A DNA stretch of 64,000 nucleotides from Mycosarcoma maydis (taxonomy: Eukaryota; Basidiomycota; Ustilaginomycetes; Ustilaginales): NCBI RefSeq assembly GCF_000328475.2, contig NC_026478.1, positions 1,302,001 to 1,366,000 of the forward strand. The letters are read 5' to 3'. Of this stretch, positions 38,901 to 48,600 are shown one piece after another. Under the pieces are notes generated by a model. That model saw only the letters and a list, made by a program, of their open reading frames with translations, was not told the origin of the DNA and did no database searches. Each line of letters opens with the position of its first letter. Position 1 is the stretch's first letter. The translations under genes and the position numbers were made by a program.

Positions 38901-40221
38901 CTGTAGATTGAGTCCAGGCTTTGCCAAGGTTGTGGTCAGTCTTATACTGTGCTGTTGTAGCTGTAACAGAAGCAGGGCCGCGAATGTCTTCGAGCTTGAA
39001 AGGACTAGTAGAGGCATCCTTTCGCTCGGGCGAACCGTGATAAGAATGTGTCTGTGATCCAGAGTTGGGGATGGCAAGTGGTCGAGATGTTCGCAACGGG
39101 TTGTCATTGGGTGTTGGGCTGGTGGCCACATGGACAGATGAAGATGGTCCGGATGCGCCTTTCACTGGAGAAGCTGGTCGATCAAGCAGTGGTGAGGTTG
39201 TGGAGCTGTCTGCTCCGGGAAATCTGTGGAACTTGGATGGGCTCGAGGCGCGAGGAATGGCGGGCGAAGTAGGGGTGCTAGTGGGAACAGAAGCGTTCTG
39301 CTTCTCAATGAGATCCAGATAGGCCTTTTTGGGCGACGGAGGCGCTGGCGAGGCGAAGGCCGATGCGCCGGTCGAATCGACGTTGCTGGACGGGCGACCT
39401 AGTTCAGCCGGAGTGAACAAGTACTTAGCTGGGCTGCTCGCCTTTCCAGGAGAGACGAGTTCCTTCACAGGCGATGCTGGAGAGCCGGCTGCAGGTCGAC
39501 GGTGACCCGTAGCTTCAGCTCGCTCCTCGAGGAAGCTGGCAAGGGAACGTCCCGAGTTGGGAGCCAGTCCAGGCAGTGGAACTCGACGACTTTCGTGAAT
39601 GAGTTCCGCCTCGGGAGGTGCGCTCTTGCCATCTCCTGATAGCTTGCCGAGGCGAGGCCCAGCTGCCCTTCCCCCCATAAAGTTGGCAAGAGAGACAGGC
39701 GAGTCACTTGGGCCTTTCGGTCCTGCCGCTACACCCGTGGGACCATATTGGCCTCCGTAGCGAGCCAGTAACGAATTGGCCCTCTTGATCCCAGTGACAC
39801 CCGAAGCCTTTGTCGGTGACGAGCCGAGCAGCGGGGACTGAGAGGAAGTGTCAGGAGGTGCCATGGTGCCAGTTTGATTGTTGTCAAACCTTGTCGACGA
39901 GGAGCTTTCCAAACTTGGCGTAGCGAGAGGCGAGTTCGGATTGGACGACGAGATTCCGCGGATGCCTGAAACGGACAGGCGATCTCTGCGTTGCTGTCGC
40001 TCGAGACGCTGTTTCTGGAACTCGAGCTCGAGCTCTGAGGCGGGAGACTCGGTCACGTCGTCGGATCGAGGGCTTGCTAGTGCAATACGAGACGAGGCGG
40101 ACGACGAGTTGCGTTGACGAACTTTGTTCACCCACGATGCAAGATCCTGCGTCGGCGTATCCGATGGATCTGTCTTCTGTTTCGGGAACGAATGCGTTGA
40201 TGATGGATGAGGAAAAGACAT
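35935..40221 (-). CDS. GAR formyltransferase (ADE8) embedded in a DUF4045/gelsolin-type protein
   Basis: One open frame encodes 1428 residues. Residues 1-690 are Ser/Pro-rich with a short charged start (DLASWVNKVRQRNSSS, then ELEFQKQRLERQQRRDR) as in fungal DUF4045 proteins. Residues about 700-930 are a complete phosphoribosylglycinamide formyltransferase: GSGSNLQSLIDA at the N-lobe, INLHPALPKAFDGA with the catalytic Asn and His, and TGCMVHEVVADVDRGRPI with the catalytic Asp. This enzyme makes formyl-GAR in purine synthesis. Residues about 1000-1428 return to the DUF4045/gelsolin type (ISLEVLTIDADG, ILYDDETLAVVHKFK, GTWALTRQGSRKRFD, a gelsolin-like repeat at FVYAVPVIGVWHGRGSP), expected to bind actin. 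The start ATG at 40221 is clear. An internal ATG at 38181 lies 19 codons before the enzyme core, and CAG/GTAAGC at 38126 resembles a 5' splice site. So separate products are possible. Confidence 0.85.
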   Translation of the reverse strand: MSFPHPSSTHSFPKQKTDPSDTPTQDLASWVNKVRQRNSSSASSRIALASPRSDDVTESPASELELEFQKQRLERQQRRDRLSVSGIRGISSSNPNSPLATPSLESSSSTRFDNNQTGTMAPPDTSSQSPLLGSSPTKASGVTGIKRANSLLARYGGQYGPTGVAAGPKGPSDSPVSLANFMGGRAAGPRLGKLSGDGKSAPPEAELIHESRRVPLPGLAPNSGRSLASFLEERAEATGHRRPAAGSPASPVKELVSPGKASSPAKYLFTPAELGRPSSNVDSTGASAFASPAPPSPKKAYLDLIEKQNASVPTSTPTSPAIPRASSPSKFHRFPGADSSTTSPLLDRPASPVKGASGPSSSVHVATSPTPNDNPLRTSRPLAIPNSGSQTHSYHGSPERKDASTSPFKLEDIRGPASVTATTAQYKTDHNLGKAWTQSTEEAVAPALQVSSRSNSFANSELVGADRMPTASLSRLSAKKMVGQRIKEAQLRDVVAQKESDSMQVGTPGRSVPSSPAVRDRWPPAIQTSAAAVHLAHEERKTDSPWSPTKYGNALPGLANRSPTKETGLTPWQSPSAKKTDMVAEPRAEPIRLPGMGGSVSPFARFAENRSRTEDAIVLPDSTSVANASSNSDQVLSSLTKARARGPVRKAATADANVAPSSASTTSTDVPQTTQTRANQMTDKPSSTGSKKPTRRTTGKRIHVLVSGSGSNLQSLIDATLLDPPSGIPVIDNAQITFVLSNRKAAYGLTRAAESNPPIPTKVLALKTWQNHNPGGTREEYDRVLARAVLDGDSAEGQGTPPDLIVLAGFMHIVSESFLHALGHKTSLPATTPTIGQRPLKAVPIINLHPALPKAFDGANAIPRAFEAYKQGLTDKTGCMVHEVVADVDRGRPIIVREVPILPTYDLEQLEEAIHKVEHIIIVQAADLVLKGHLEELDRQEAEKQNATVATTRPKKGLLTDMVQLKRQDGDVVARATSIVRNASATLKQVASVTISDSSPKFAKTISLEVLTIDADGFVEQLELSGDQTFQRGEQLRREQILYDDETLAVVHKFKTARGLTETKVWIRTGLCSALHPFELGPQSMSCIEGRKVAELAHKYSTQPEVVPAGCESGELIAALSGTWALTRQGSRKRFDAAAPALYRVRRAVASTKNQPESFTIEQVDLRTSSFCSSDSFVYAVPVIGVWHGRGSPSSVRAAAVRYAQALARSVSHSIQDMSELEEGSEDSVFWKSFDQTEAYASAWLHRHRDVTTSDDSVLLDVELQEQELRLLGCSERNYYGVHDLLLPTRASKISIVNLRDRELFVIVGKDARGDRLRLACAIRAAEEMASHLQATQRTCAASIASVVPRPAVHVVVLPSRLPLEIRAASRVWSDEVAEYLTGHVLSMNVHSGTRALEDLSKLTWPRWALQDADHLPVGVAPDDIGLD
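38121..38130 (-). promoter_or_regulatory. Possible 5' splice site at the start of the embedded ADE8 domain
   Basis: The minus strand reads ACAGGTAAGC, a near-ideal donor, exactly where the formyltransferase domain begins. Phase-1 AG acceptors that keep the frame occur after the domain (for example exon resumption at 37352 or 37175). This is a sequence match only; use in vivo is inferred. Confidence 0.3.
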
Positions 40222-41517
40222 CCTGGTGGCACTCGCGCTGCTTTGCTTGATGTGACAGCGTGAAGACGTCTTTCTCTCTTGGTCTTGATTGCGTGTGATA
40301 TGAAGGGATGCGTGACTTTAGAGAGGAAGAGGGTCGGGGACCCTGCCGTCCAGATTCAACTTTTTGCTACCATGTAAAAGAAGAGAGAAATTCGCGTTGC
40401 TCTGTGACCACAACGCATCGCACCGCACGCGCCTTCAGGAGATTCACAGATGGCTGGACCGTGATGTGCCTTCGTGCTTTTTTTGACTGTCACAGTCTTG
40501 CAAATCTTTCGTTCACTTAGCAAGCAGCTCCCCCCCTCTTTAGCCCCCTGTTTTTCTTCTTTGCTGTCCTGTCTGTCATCTCGGCCAGCCTGGGCCGCTT
40601 GTTCTGGCTTCTTTCGTCGCGCTCATCCACTCATGATTGTTATCGTCTGTGGCTGCTCGTGCCACTTCCACCCGACTCAACGCGTGTGTTGTGTTTCGTT
40701 TCTCCTTCTCTCGTGTCTAGCGAGATTCCCTGTGAGTCAATCACGAATATAACTTAGCGGGAAGAGGTAGAGTATACTCACGACTGGCGAAAAATGATTT
40801 TGAAATCGAGGTCACAAAATATTATACTTAAACACGTCCACAAACTCACGACTCTGCGAGCTGCTATGCGAAGCTCCAAACCTCCGACGCTGCGAGGTCA
40901 GAGCCTTGCACAACATTGGCTCCGATCATGGCAGCGCCCAATCTGACTTGTCAAACGTAGTCGTACCTGCCGGCTCTTTGAAGACGCAAGATGTCCGGTC
41001 GTGAACAGTTCAAATTGAACAAGTTAGAATAGAACGAACGGGCAGAAAGACGTTAGGTGGAAGCAGTTGTCACGTGGCACGGTAAGCTGTCTGATCCGCA
41101 GGTCACGAGTTGGGACAGCTGGCTCATACTGGTTGGACCAAAAAAAAAGCAGGAGGAAGGTCAAAACACGAAACATGCTCAGAGACCCTCCGTGATCCTT
41201 TCGCGTGCTTTCAGAAAATCGGGCAGGAATCAGAGAGGTGTAGTCCGATGCGTGATGCAGGGGAACGGAATTGTTTTTGGCATGTTAATTTTGATCTGGG
41301 CTCCGATTCGGCACGACGCGCTTTTTTGTGGGCTCAGCAGGATCAGCAGGCCATCTTGACCGTTCGTGCTCTGCATCTAGCTTCGGCTTTGCAAACCACC
41401 ATCTTTGTCTCTCGGCCCTGAAATCGTCATCTGCGTACGCTCTCTTCCGCCGCCTGCAACCGCCCACCCGCTCATCCGCTCATACGCGATCACCCACCAT
41501 CCATTCCCTCGTTCAGC
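40222..41517. other. Divergent intergenic region, ADE8 fusion / H2A.Z
   Basis: The 1.3 kb region between the divergent starts includes pyrimidine-rich tracts near 40525-40620, single heptamers near 40739 and sister-form ACTCACG units near 40776 and 40847. It should hold both promoters. No gene is recognisable. Confidence 0.5.
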
Positions 41518-42494
41518 ATGTCCGACCCGCGAGCTAAGGGAGGCAAAGGCGGCGCTGCCAACGCCAAGAACGAGCCCAAGAAGCAGACCACCCAGTCTGC
41601 TCGTGCAGGTCTTCAGGTAAGCATCCATATTATTTAGTAGCAATCCATCCGCTTGCATCCTTTCCTGGCCAGCAATGCCCATGTCCCTGTCGCACTCGCA
41701 CTCGATCAGTATTGCAATCTCGCCCACCGACATCAACCTAATCAGCGCATACCACCAACCTCATTGTTGATTCACCGCAGCGGCATCCATCCACCCCCTT
41801 ATCGACGCGTTTTTGATCTTTCATCCGTCGTGCCGACGCGTAGGCGGCCCAATTAGATCTTCGCAAGCTCCGTCTCGCGTTTGCGGGCTGGATGGACGAG
41901 TCTAAGGAGTCCGGCTAAGCTCAAAAGTCGAGATGGGTTTGTCTGGACGTCGCTGCAAGGCATGGACAGGCTCTCGACCATATCGGTGATTAGCGCGCGC
42001 ATGGGCTGTCTGCGCTGCAACTATCTTGAATGCTCCCAGGCAGCCTGGCTCCTTTGCCGTCGGATTTGATGGATGGCGCTTGGACTTGGACTTGAACGGA
42101 AGGCGTTGTGATAGTTGAACATTCCTACTGACATTGATGACTGTTTTGCGCTTTTGTACCCTCATCACTGCTCGGCCCATATCAGTTCCCTGTCGGACGT
42201 ATCCACCGTCACTTGAAGAGCCGCACTCAGAACCATGTCCGCATCGGTGCCAAGGCCGCCGTCTACACATCGGCCATCTTGGAGTACCTCACCGCCGAGG
42301 TGCTTGAGTTGGCGGGCAATGCCTCCAAGGATATGCGTTTGAAGCGCATCACACCACGACACTTGCAGCTTGCGATTCGAGGCGACGAAGAGCTCGACAG
42401 CATGGTTCGCGCCACCATCGCCGGAGGTGGTGTGCTTCCACACATCCACAAGACGCTCATCAAGGCGCCAAGCAAGAAGAAGGCCTTGGAATAA
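41518..42494 (+). CDS. HTZ1: Histone variant H2A.Z, one intron
   Basis: Two exons join as 41518-41616 and 42186-42494 to give 135 residues. Exon 1 encodes the short Lys-rich tail ([20 protein letters not shown]) up to ARAGLQ; the donor is CAG/GTAAGC. Exon 2 resumes at [21 protein letters not shown] after ATATCAG. H2A.Z rather than canonical H2A is shown by the fold text ([41 protein letters not shown]). It replaces H2A in nucleosomes flanking promoters. The intron is 569 bp, long for this genome, and interrupts the gene at the boundary between tail and histone fold. The C-terminus ends [10 protein letters not shown]. Confidence 0.96.
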
Positions 42495-42765
42495 GCGATG
42501 CGCTAACGCTTTGAATCGTATGGCTCCTGGCTCCCATCACGATTGACAAAGCTAGTCGATAAGATGGTGCCTGGCCAGAACGATGCTTCCATCAGTCCTG
42601 CTTCGCTTTTCGTTTTACGTGATTGACCCTGTCCTGTATGTCCTTGTACTGTAGTATTTGTCCCCTAAACAACTCTTCTTTTTGGCCTTTTAGAGTCGGA
42701 AGCTGATTGCTCTGCGCGCTGTAGACGAGCCAAGGCGACTTGCACATGAGGCTTTGCGGGGGCGA

Positions 42766-43568
42766 TTACATAAAGGAGTCGTCGCTGTCCATGCCATCAT
42801 CGTGCTCTTGGTCTTCGTCTGCCGAGGTGGAACCGTTCTGTTTTCCAAGTTTGCGTTCCTCTTTGCGTCGACGTTCTTCCTCCATGGCTTCAGCGGAGTA
42901 CACTTTGTGCCGCAATAGCAAATTCGAGTCGGCAGAAGTAGATATCAGTCGGTAAGCTTAGAGTCTTTATCTAGGACAAGGGAGAAGGGACGGATCAACC
43001 TACGTTTTGAGTAGTCGCGGGCCTCGGCTTCCTCCTTTCTCTTCTTCTGCTCGGCCTGCTGCGCCTTCTTGTCTTCGATCGCCTTGGCCTTTTTCAATCT
43101 TCCCTCTTGACGCAGACGATCCTGACGTTCCGCCTCATGATCTACTTGAATCTCCTTCTTTGTCTTGTTTAACCGATTGACCACCGCATTATCCTTCTCC
43201 TTGACATGGAACCTCTTCACCTTTCGATCGTTATGGAACGTGACGGCGCCGACCGCCATGTCGCCACTCTTCTTGACATTGGCCCACGGAGTATAGATGA
43301 CGGTCAAATTCGACTTTTTGTTACCTTCGATCGAATTTGCTTTGACGAGTTGTGAGCAGTCGTTGATCAATGCTTCTGGTATCGCTTCCCAGCTCTCGAT
43401 CTGGGTAGGCAGACGAAGGTAGACGTGAGCGGAAGAGAGTTTATCAACATGGAACCAGACGTCTCGTTCAAGACCATACTTGAGCAACTCTTCGTTCTCG
43501 AACTTGTCTTTGCCCATGTAGATCGTCGCCGGTGGATCCACTGCTGTCGAAGTGAAATAGAGCACCAT
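42766..43568 (-). CDS. CCDC25/NFACT-R domain protein, one intron
   Basis: Exon 1 spans 43568-43004 and exon 2 spans 42902-42766, giving 233 residues. The start MVLYFTSTAVDPPATIYMGK is nearly identical to the animal CCDC25 opening, and WFHVDKLSSAHVYLRLP continues it. The family carries the NFACT-R RNA-binding fold related to Rqc2/NEMF. A charged coiled coil follows (RQDRLRQEGRLKKAKAIEDK). I infer an intron of 101 bp from donor C/GTAGGT at 43003 and acceptor CAAAG at 42903. It restores the family's acidic end (MDSDDSFM). Without it the frame ends in the unconvincing LVLDKDSKLTD. The ATG at 43568 is chosen over an upstream TTG. The gene is divergent from the Aurora kinase gene. Confidence 0.87.
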
Positions 43569-44041
43569 GTTTGAAGTTGCCAAAGGTGGCTCAAGATGCG
43601 ACCGTCTCGAACTAGCTGATTTGAGGTTGACCTCGAGGATGTCTTGAGCACGATGGTATCGAATCCCTTACACGTTAGTTAAAAAAAACGTGAAAAGGTT
43701 GCTGCAAAAGTCGTGAGTGCCAGGTCCAGTTTAGCTTGTGGAGGTGATCCAGTCACGTGCCTTGATTTGTCGTAGGGAAATTCTGCAGTTGGAGAAGGCG
43801 AAGTACGACGCGTGCTGAGCTGCAGCGTTGGATTCGAGTTTGAGAGGGTGTTGTTCTCACGTCTCGGTGTTTGTGTTGCAGATCCAACTCGGGTTACAGC
43901 CTGCAACACCGACCCTCTCTGGCTGCTGAGCACCCTCCTCCACCAATACCATCATTATCGTTGTCCTGGAACCCACCAATTGGGCTCAGTATCATCGCTA
44001 TTCTACTTTGTGAAGACGCTGCCCTCACACGTATAACCGTC
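43569..44041. other. Divergent promoter region, CCDC25-like / Aurora
   Basis: About 470 bp separate the two divergent starts. The Aurora frame is open without an ATG from 43871, so that part is most likely leader. No heptamer array is visible. I can name no specific element. Confidence 0.5.
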
Positions 44042-45469
44042 ATGGAGTCGCAGCTCGCCAACTTGCACCTGGATGGCGGCTCGACGGCAGATCTCAAGCA
44101 AGGATCCAGACCGTCACATGCACAGGCATCGCACGGAAACAGACATGTTCATCCTACAAACTCGTCACTCCGACCTCTGGCGCCTTCCAGCTCAATTGCG
44201 TCCAACATGGGTATCAATATGGGTGTCAACATGCAGCACTTCAACCGTCTAGCTGCCTCCTCAACGGGGCTCACGAACCCCAACAGCATTGCACAAGGCA
44301 TGAGCCGAGCTGCGCAGCAGCCGCTCAACGGATCGAGACCTAGCACACAACAACAGCCTACGCAGGCACATATCAAGAGTCGACCTCCTAGCGTTGCTGG
44401 CGGACTGAATGCTGCGGCTGGTCCTTCGTATCGTCCAGCGGCGCCTGCTGCTCAATCTACCAAACAACCAGCTAGTGCTGGATCAGCCGTAGCATCGGTT
44501 GATTTGGGACGATATGACGGTGGTCTGGAACGCGATGAAGCACGCGGACGTCGAGGAACGATGCAATTCGATCCGCTCACGCTTTCCTCTGCCGATGCTG
44601 GGAAACAACATCCACCAACCCGCGTGTGGTCGCTCAAAGACTTCGAAATGGGTCGACCTCTTGGCAAAGGCAAATTCGGTCGCGTGTACATGGTTCGCAC
44701 TCGCGCTGCACCCAACAAAGGCTACATTATCGCCCTCAAGTGCATGTACAAAAACGAGCTAGTCGAGAACAAGGTGGAAAAACAACTTCGAAGAGAGATC
44801 GAGATCCAGATGAACCTCCGCCATCCTCATATCCTTCGACTTCACGGATACTTCCACGATGAGGGCCGAGTCTTCCTCATGATCGAATTTGCTGGTCGTG
44901 GGGAGCTCTACAAATTGATGAACAAACTACACGATCGAAGGTTCGAAGAAAAGGTTGCAGCAACCTACATCGCGCAGATGGCAGACGCTCTATCATACCT
45001 GCACAGCAAGCACGTCATTCATCGCGACATCAAACCAGAAAACCTTCTATTGGGTATCAAAGGCGATCTCAAGATTGGTGACTTTGGATGGAGCGTTCAC
45101 GCCCCTGGAAACCGTCGTCAGACTCTGTGTGGTACCTTGGACTACTTGCCCCCCGAGATGGTAAATGGAGAGCAACACGATAAGGCAGTAGACCTGTGGG
45201 CATTGGGCGTGCTGTGTTACGAATTTTTGGAAGGTGTTCCTCCGTTTGAAGAGCTGGAAAACGCTCCCGCAGGCACGTACAAGAGAATCAACAACATCGA
45301 CTTCAAGATCCCTCGACATTTCAGCCCCGAAGCTGCCGATCTGGTAAAGGCACTGCTAAAGAAGAAACCAGACGACAGGCTACCCTTGACCAAAGTGCTG
45401 AGGCATCCGTGGATCATGAAGTACGATCCAGATGCTTGTCGTCGTGCGTCTCGTGGCAAAATTCAGTAA
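44042..45469 (+). CDS. IPL1: Aurora-family protein kinase (Ipl1/Ark1 type)
   Basis: The 475-residue protein has a disordered N-terminal region of about 195 residues (Asn/Ser/Pro-rich) and a complete kinase domain. Visible motifs are the Gly loop [11 protein letters not shown] (near residue 206), ALKCMYK with the catalytic Lys, [11 protein letters not shown] (near 326), DFGWSVHAP (near 348) and the activation loop [21 protein letters not shown] and [12 protein letters not shown] are typical of Aurora kinases, which sit in the chromosomal passenger complex and correct kinetochore attachments. The end ([16 protein letters not shown]) fits the family. ATG 44042 is the first in frame; the earlier open codons begin with TTG. 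It converges on MSH5, with 185 bp between stops. Confidence 0.95.
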   Translation: MESQLANLHLDGGSTADLKQGSRPSHAQASHGNRHVHPTNSSLRPLAPSSSIASNMGINMGVNMQHFNRLAASSTGLTNPNSIAQGMSRAAQQPLNGSRPSTQQQPTQAHIKSRPPSVAGGLNAAAGPSYRPAAPAAQSTKQPASAGSAVASVDLGRYDGGLERDEARGRRGTMQFDPLTLSSADAGKQHPPTRVWSLKDFEMGRPLGKGKFGRVYMVRTRAAPNKGYIIALKCMYKNELVENKVEKQLRREIEIQMNLRHPHILRLHGYFHDEGRVFLMIEFAGRGELYKLMNKLHDRRFEEKVAATYIAQMADALSYLHSKHVIHRDIKPENLLLGIKGDLKIGDFGWSVHAPGNRRQTLCGTLDYLPPEMVNGEQHDKAVDLWALGVLCYEFLEGVPPFEELENAPAGTYKRINNIDFKIPRHFSPEAADLVKALLKKKPDDRLPLTKVLRHPWIMKYDPDACRRASRGKIQ

Positions 45470-45654
45470 TCCTTGTTACTCGCACCCTTCTCTTTACTTT
45501 AACTTGCATTGCTTATTGCTTATACCACACAATGTATCTCGGATCTGACCAAGATCGCTATACGGAATCTAAGGCACCCATTTACTTCGTGCTTCAGCGT
45601 CACTTTTCAACGATTCTTCTTCTGTCATCGACACTGCTCATCGCTGTTTCTGAC

Positions 45655-48600
45655 TCACGCAGCAGCTCGCTCCGTCTCGATCTGCGACATGACACGTGCA
45701 GTCCGCTCCTCTTCATCAAAGTCGCCCTCCAACACCCAACGAATCATTTTCCTCGCCGTGTCATCATCCATCTCAGGCCTCCTCTGATCCCTCTCCTCCT
45801 CCTCTTCGTTTCCCAAATCCAACTGAATCAACCTTCTCACCACCGCTTCATTCCGCCTCGCTTCGGAATCGTGCCATGCACGCAAGCCTATCCTACAGAT
45901 CCGATCAGCTCTTTCGACCACTGATTCAGGCACACCGCAAAGTCGGGCGCAGTGACAGGCGTGCGACGTGCCAGCGAAGCCCGGTCGAAGACGATATAGA
46001 TATGTAAGAGTGCTGTCGGTCGATGTGAGGGTAGGTAGCTGGAGCGTTTGCATGTGCGCACGTTGGATCGGAAGTGTCTCGGGTAGGTGCCGCTCAATCG
46101 CTCCTGTGAGTTGTCGAGCAAAGTCGAGAAGCATTAGTTGAGAAACAACAGAAGGTGTTGACGGGGGTTGTGAGACATACGCAGATGGTGAGTTGCAGAA
46201 AGAACAATGGGACACTCGATTCCTCGTTCCAAGAACTCGTAGATCGTTGCGATGAACAGTCCAGCACCATCTTGACTCGCGTGTCCACCAAATCATATCG
46301 TCACCACGAGTCAGTATCACAAATGACTCAGTATCTCAACTGCTTGGTCTTCATTGGCCTTTTACCGTGTCGTTTGAATCCAGCTTACCATCGCTACGAC
46401 ATTCTCGACCCACCTCATCGAGGATGACCAGACTCCGTTTGGTAGAAATTGCCATCGCTCGATGCAGGCGCCCAAGCTCACGTGTGAACGAGCTGCCTTC
46501 GCTCGCCACCGATTCGTCCTGTCGCATCCTCGTCAGAACTGCGACCAAGTAGACAAGGTCAGCAAGCCACCTTTCGCTTTTAACACGTCCAAGCACGTCT
46601 CTTGGACTCACTCTTGTCGAACACGCCCAGTTCAGCGGAAGCGGCGGGTACAAAGCTTCCACACTGACACAAGTACACTGCAAGTGCGGCTTGCTGAAGC
46701 AGACAGCTCTTGCCAGAAGAATTGCTGTGACGAAAGGGGTTTGTACAAGTCAGTCGACGGTATGTAGCAGCATTCAGCCGAAACGAAATTACTCACGCCC
46801 CCGTCAATACCATCAAGCTGTATGTTCTGCTAGCAGGCTCGGCAGCTGTTTCCACCGACCTTTGAGACCTCGGTCGAGAATCTACGTGTCTTCCTGCCAA
46901 CTGAGAACCGACGTCTTCGGCGACTGCATTGCTTTCTTGTTCTACAGATTCAACCGCAAGACCGAGTCCTCCATGCAGCTCAATGTCGTTTGGAACAAAG
47001 CTTTCATCCGACAAAGCCTTGAGTGCGTGCCGGCTACCTTTGATACGTAAAACTTGTTTCTCGACCAGATTTGGTTCTGATAGAGGACAACGGAAAATTC
47101 ATTGGCGGTTTAGATCCAATTAGTATGTATGGTCTTGCATGCCTTCCAAACAGCACAACACTCACTCTTGAGATCATAAAGAGTGGCGGCGCGAGCAAAT
47201 GCAATGAGACTTTGAGCAGGAAAGAGAGAACCAAGTTTGTGAGTATGCCATCGTATTCGATTGCAGAGGGATGCTCACTCACCAATCGATCTGGCACAGA
47301 GCTGCATGCGCTGCAAGCAGGACTGGACTGCATTTTTGTAGCACGGACTGCAGACTGTCAAGAATTTCAATCTCCTTGTCAACAATAAAGGAAGCTATGT
47401 CTCCGAGCTGTAGGTATGACCAGCAGCGGATTTCTGTCAGTTGGAGAAACGGCTCGCCAACATGTTCTTGGGATCCCCATAACTTACGTTGAAATCCAGT
47501 TCCGTCATGCGGCTGTTCTTCAGGTAGACGCTGTTGTCATCGAGACCGCAAATTAAGAAGTATAAACATTAAAGTTCAAGCAGCACGGGCAAGTAGAGGA
47601 AATGATAAAGAGACGACTCACTATTCGTCGCTGGCAAATTGCTGCTCCAAAGTCGGATCGGCCAGCATATCGATCATCTCTCCTCCCGGAACACAGATCA
47701 GGTAGCCGATCTGGGGAAAATAAACCACATGGAGCCTGATTGAAGCAGACAGACAAGTTTGGCGAGATCCGACGTCAACATCACCCGATTGAGATCAACG
47801 AGTTGGTTTGAGACTTGCCTGGTGGTGGGTCTGAAGGCAGGCTGTCCGCGAAGGTCCGATGCTACACGGTCCAGCTGCTGAGGCAGACGCAATTGCTGCT
47901 CACGCAGCTCATCGAGATGCGTGTCGACACCAGGCCGAACGGTGACTTTCCCTTGCTCCTTGCTGCGGATGATTAAGTAGCATCTTGCTCAGTGAGATAA
48001 CGGAAACGCGAGGGATTCTGACATAGACACCGGTTCATTAAGCATACCTCATCTCAAAATCAATCTTATTCAAGCATTCAAGTCTGTCAGCTTCGATACT
48101 TTACTCGTTGCAGCTCTTCAGTCGGTGTCTGTCTTACCGTACTTCCAATGGAGTCCGTCAGCTGCTGGAGGGAATCGACGACCAGCTGTGACTTCAGCTG
48201 GGAAGAATCAGGTCTCCAATGAGTTGAGTCCAGCGCTCTGACAAATTGATCGCCATGGAAATTTCCCACTCACCTGGTGAAGCATCTCGGACTTGGACAG
48301 ATCAAGACCATTCAGCTCATTGCGGATGGCTATGATCGCATTGCAGGTCTTTTTCGACAAGCGGATCAAAGTTGAAAGGTGTCAAAGTAAGTCACCTTTG
48401 GGTTTGTGCGTCTTTGGTTGTGCATAGAACTGATCTCTACCTTGAGCAGCCCGGCCCATGTAGAGGCTGAACCGACTCCCATGTTGAGCTTATAGCAGAT
48501 CTGAGGGACACCGCCGAGCTCCGCTAGCTGAGATCGGATCTGAATGATGTCGGATGTTGACTCCAGACGAACCAACAGCTCGACGGCTTCGTGCCTTCTA

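Noticed and set aside
47698..47892. GC-AG intron after exon 10 of MSH5 (donor GCAAGT)
   Set aside because: That donor gives phase 2 while the next exon needs phase 0. The GTGATG donor at 47784 gives a consistent frame, so I used it.
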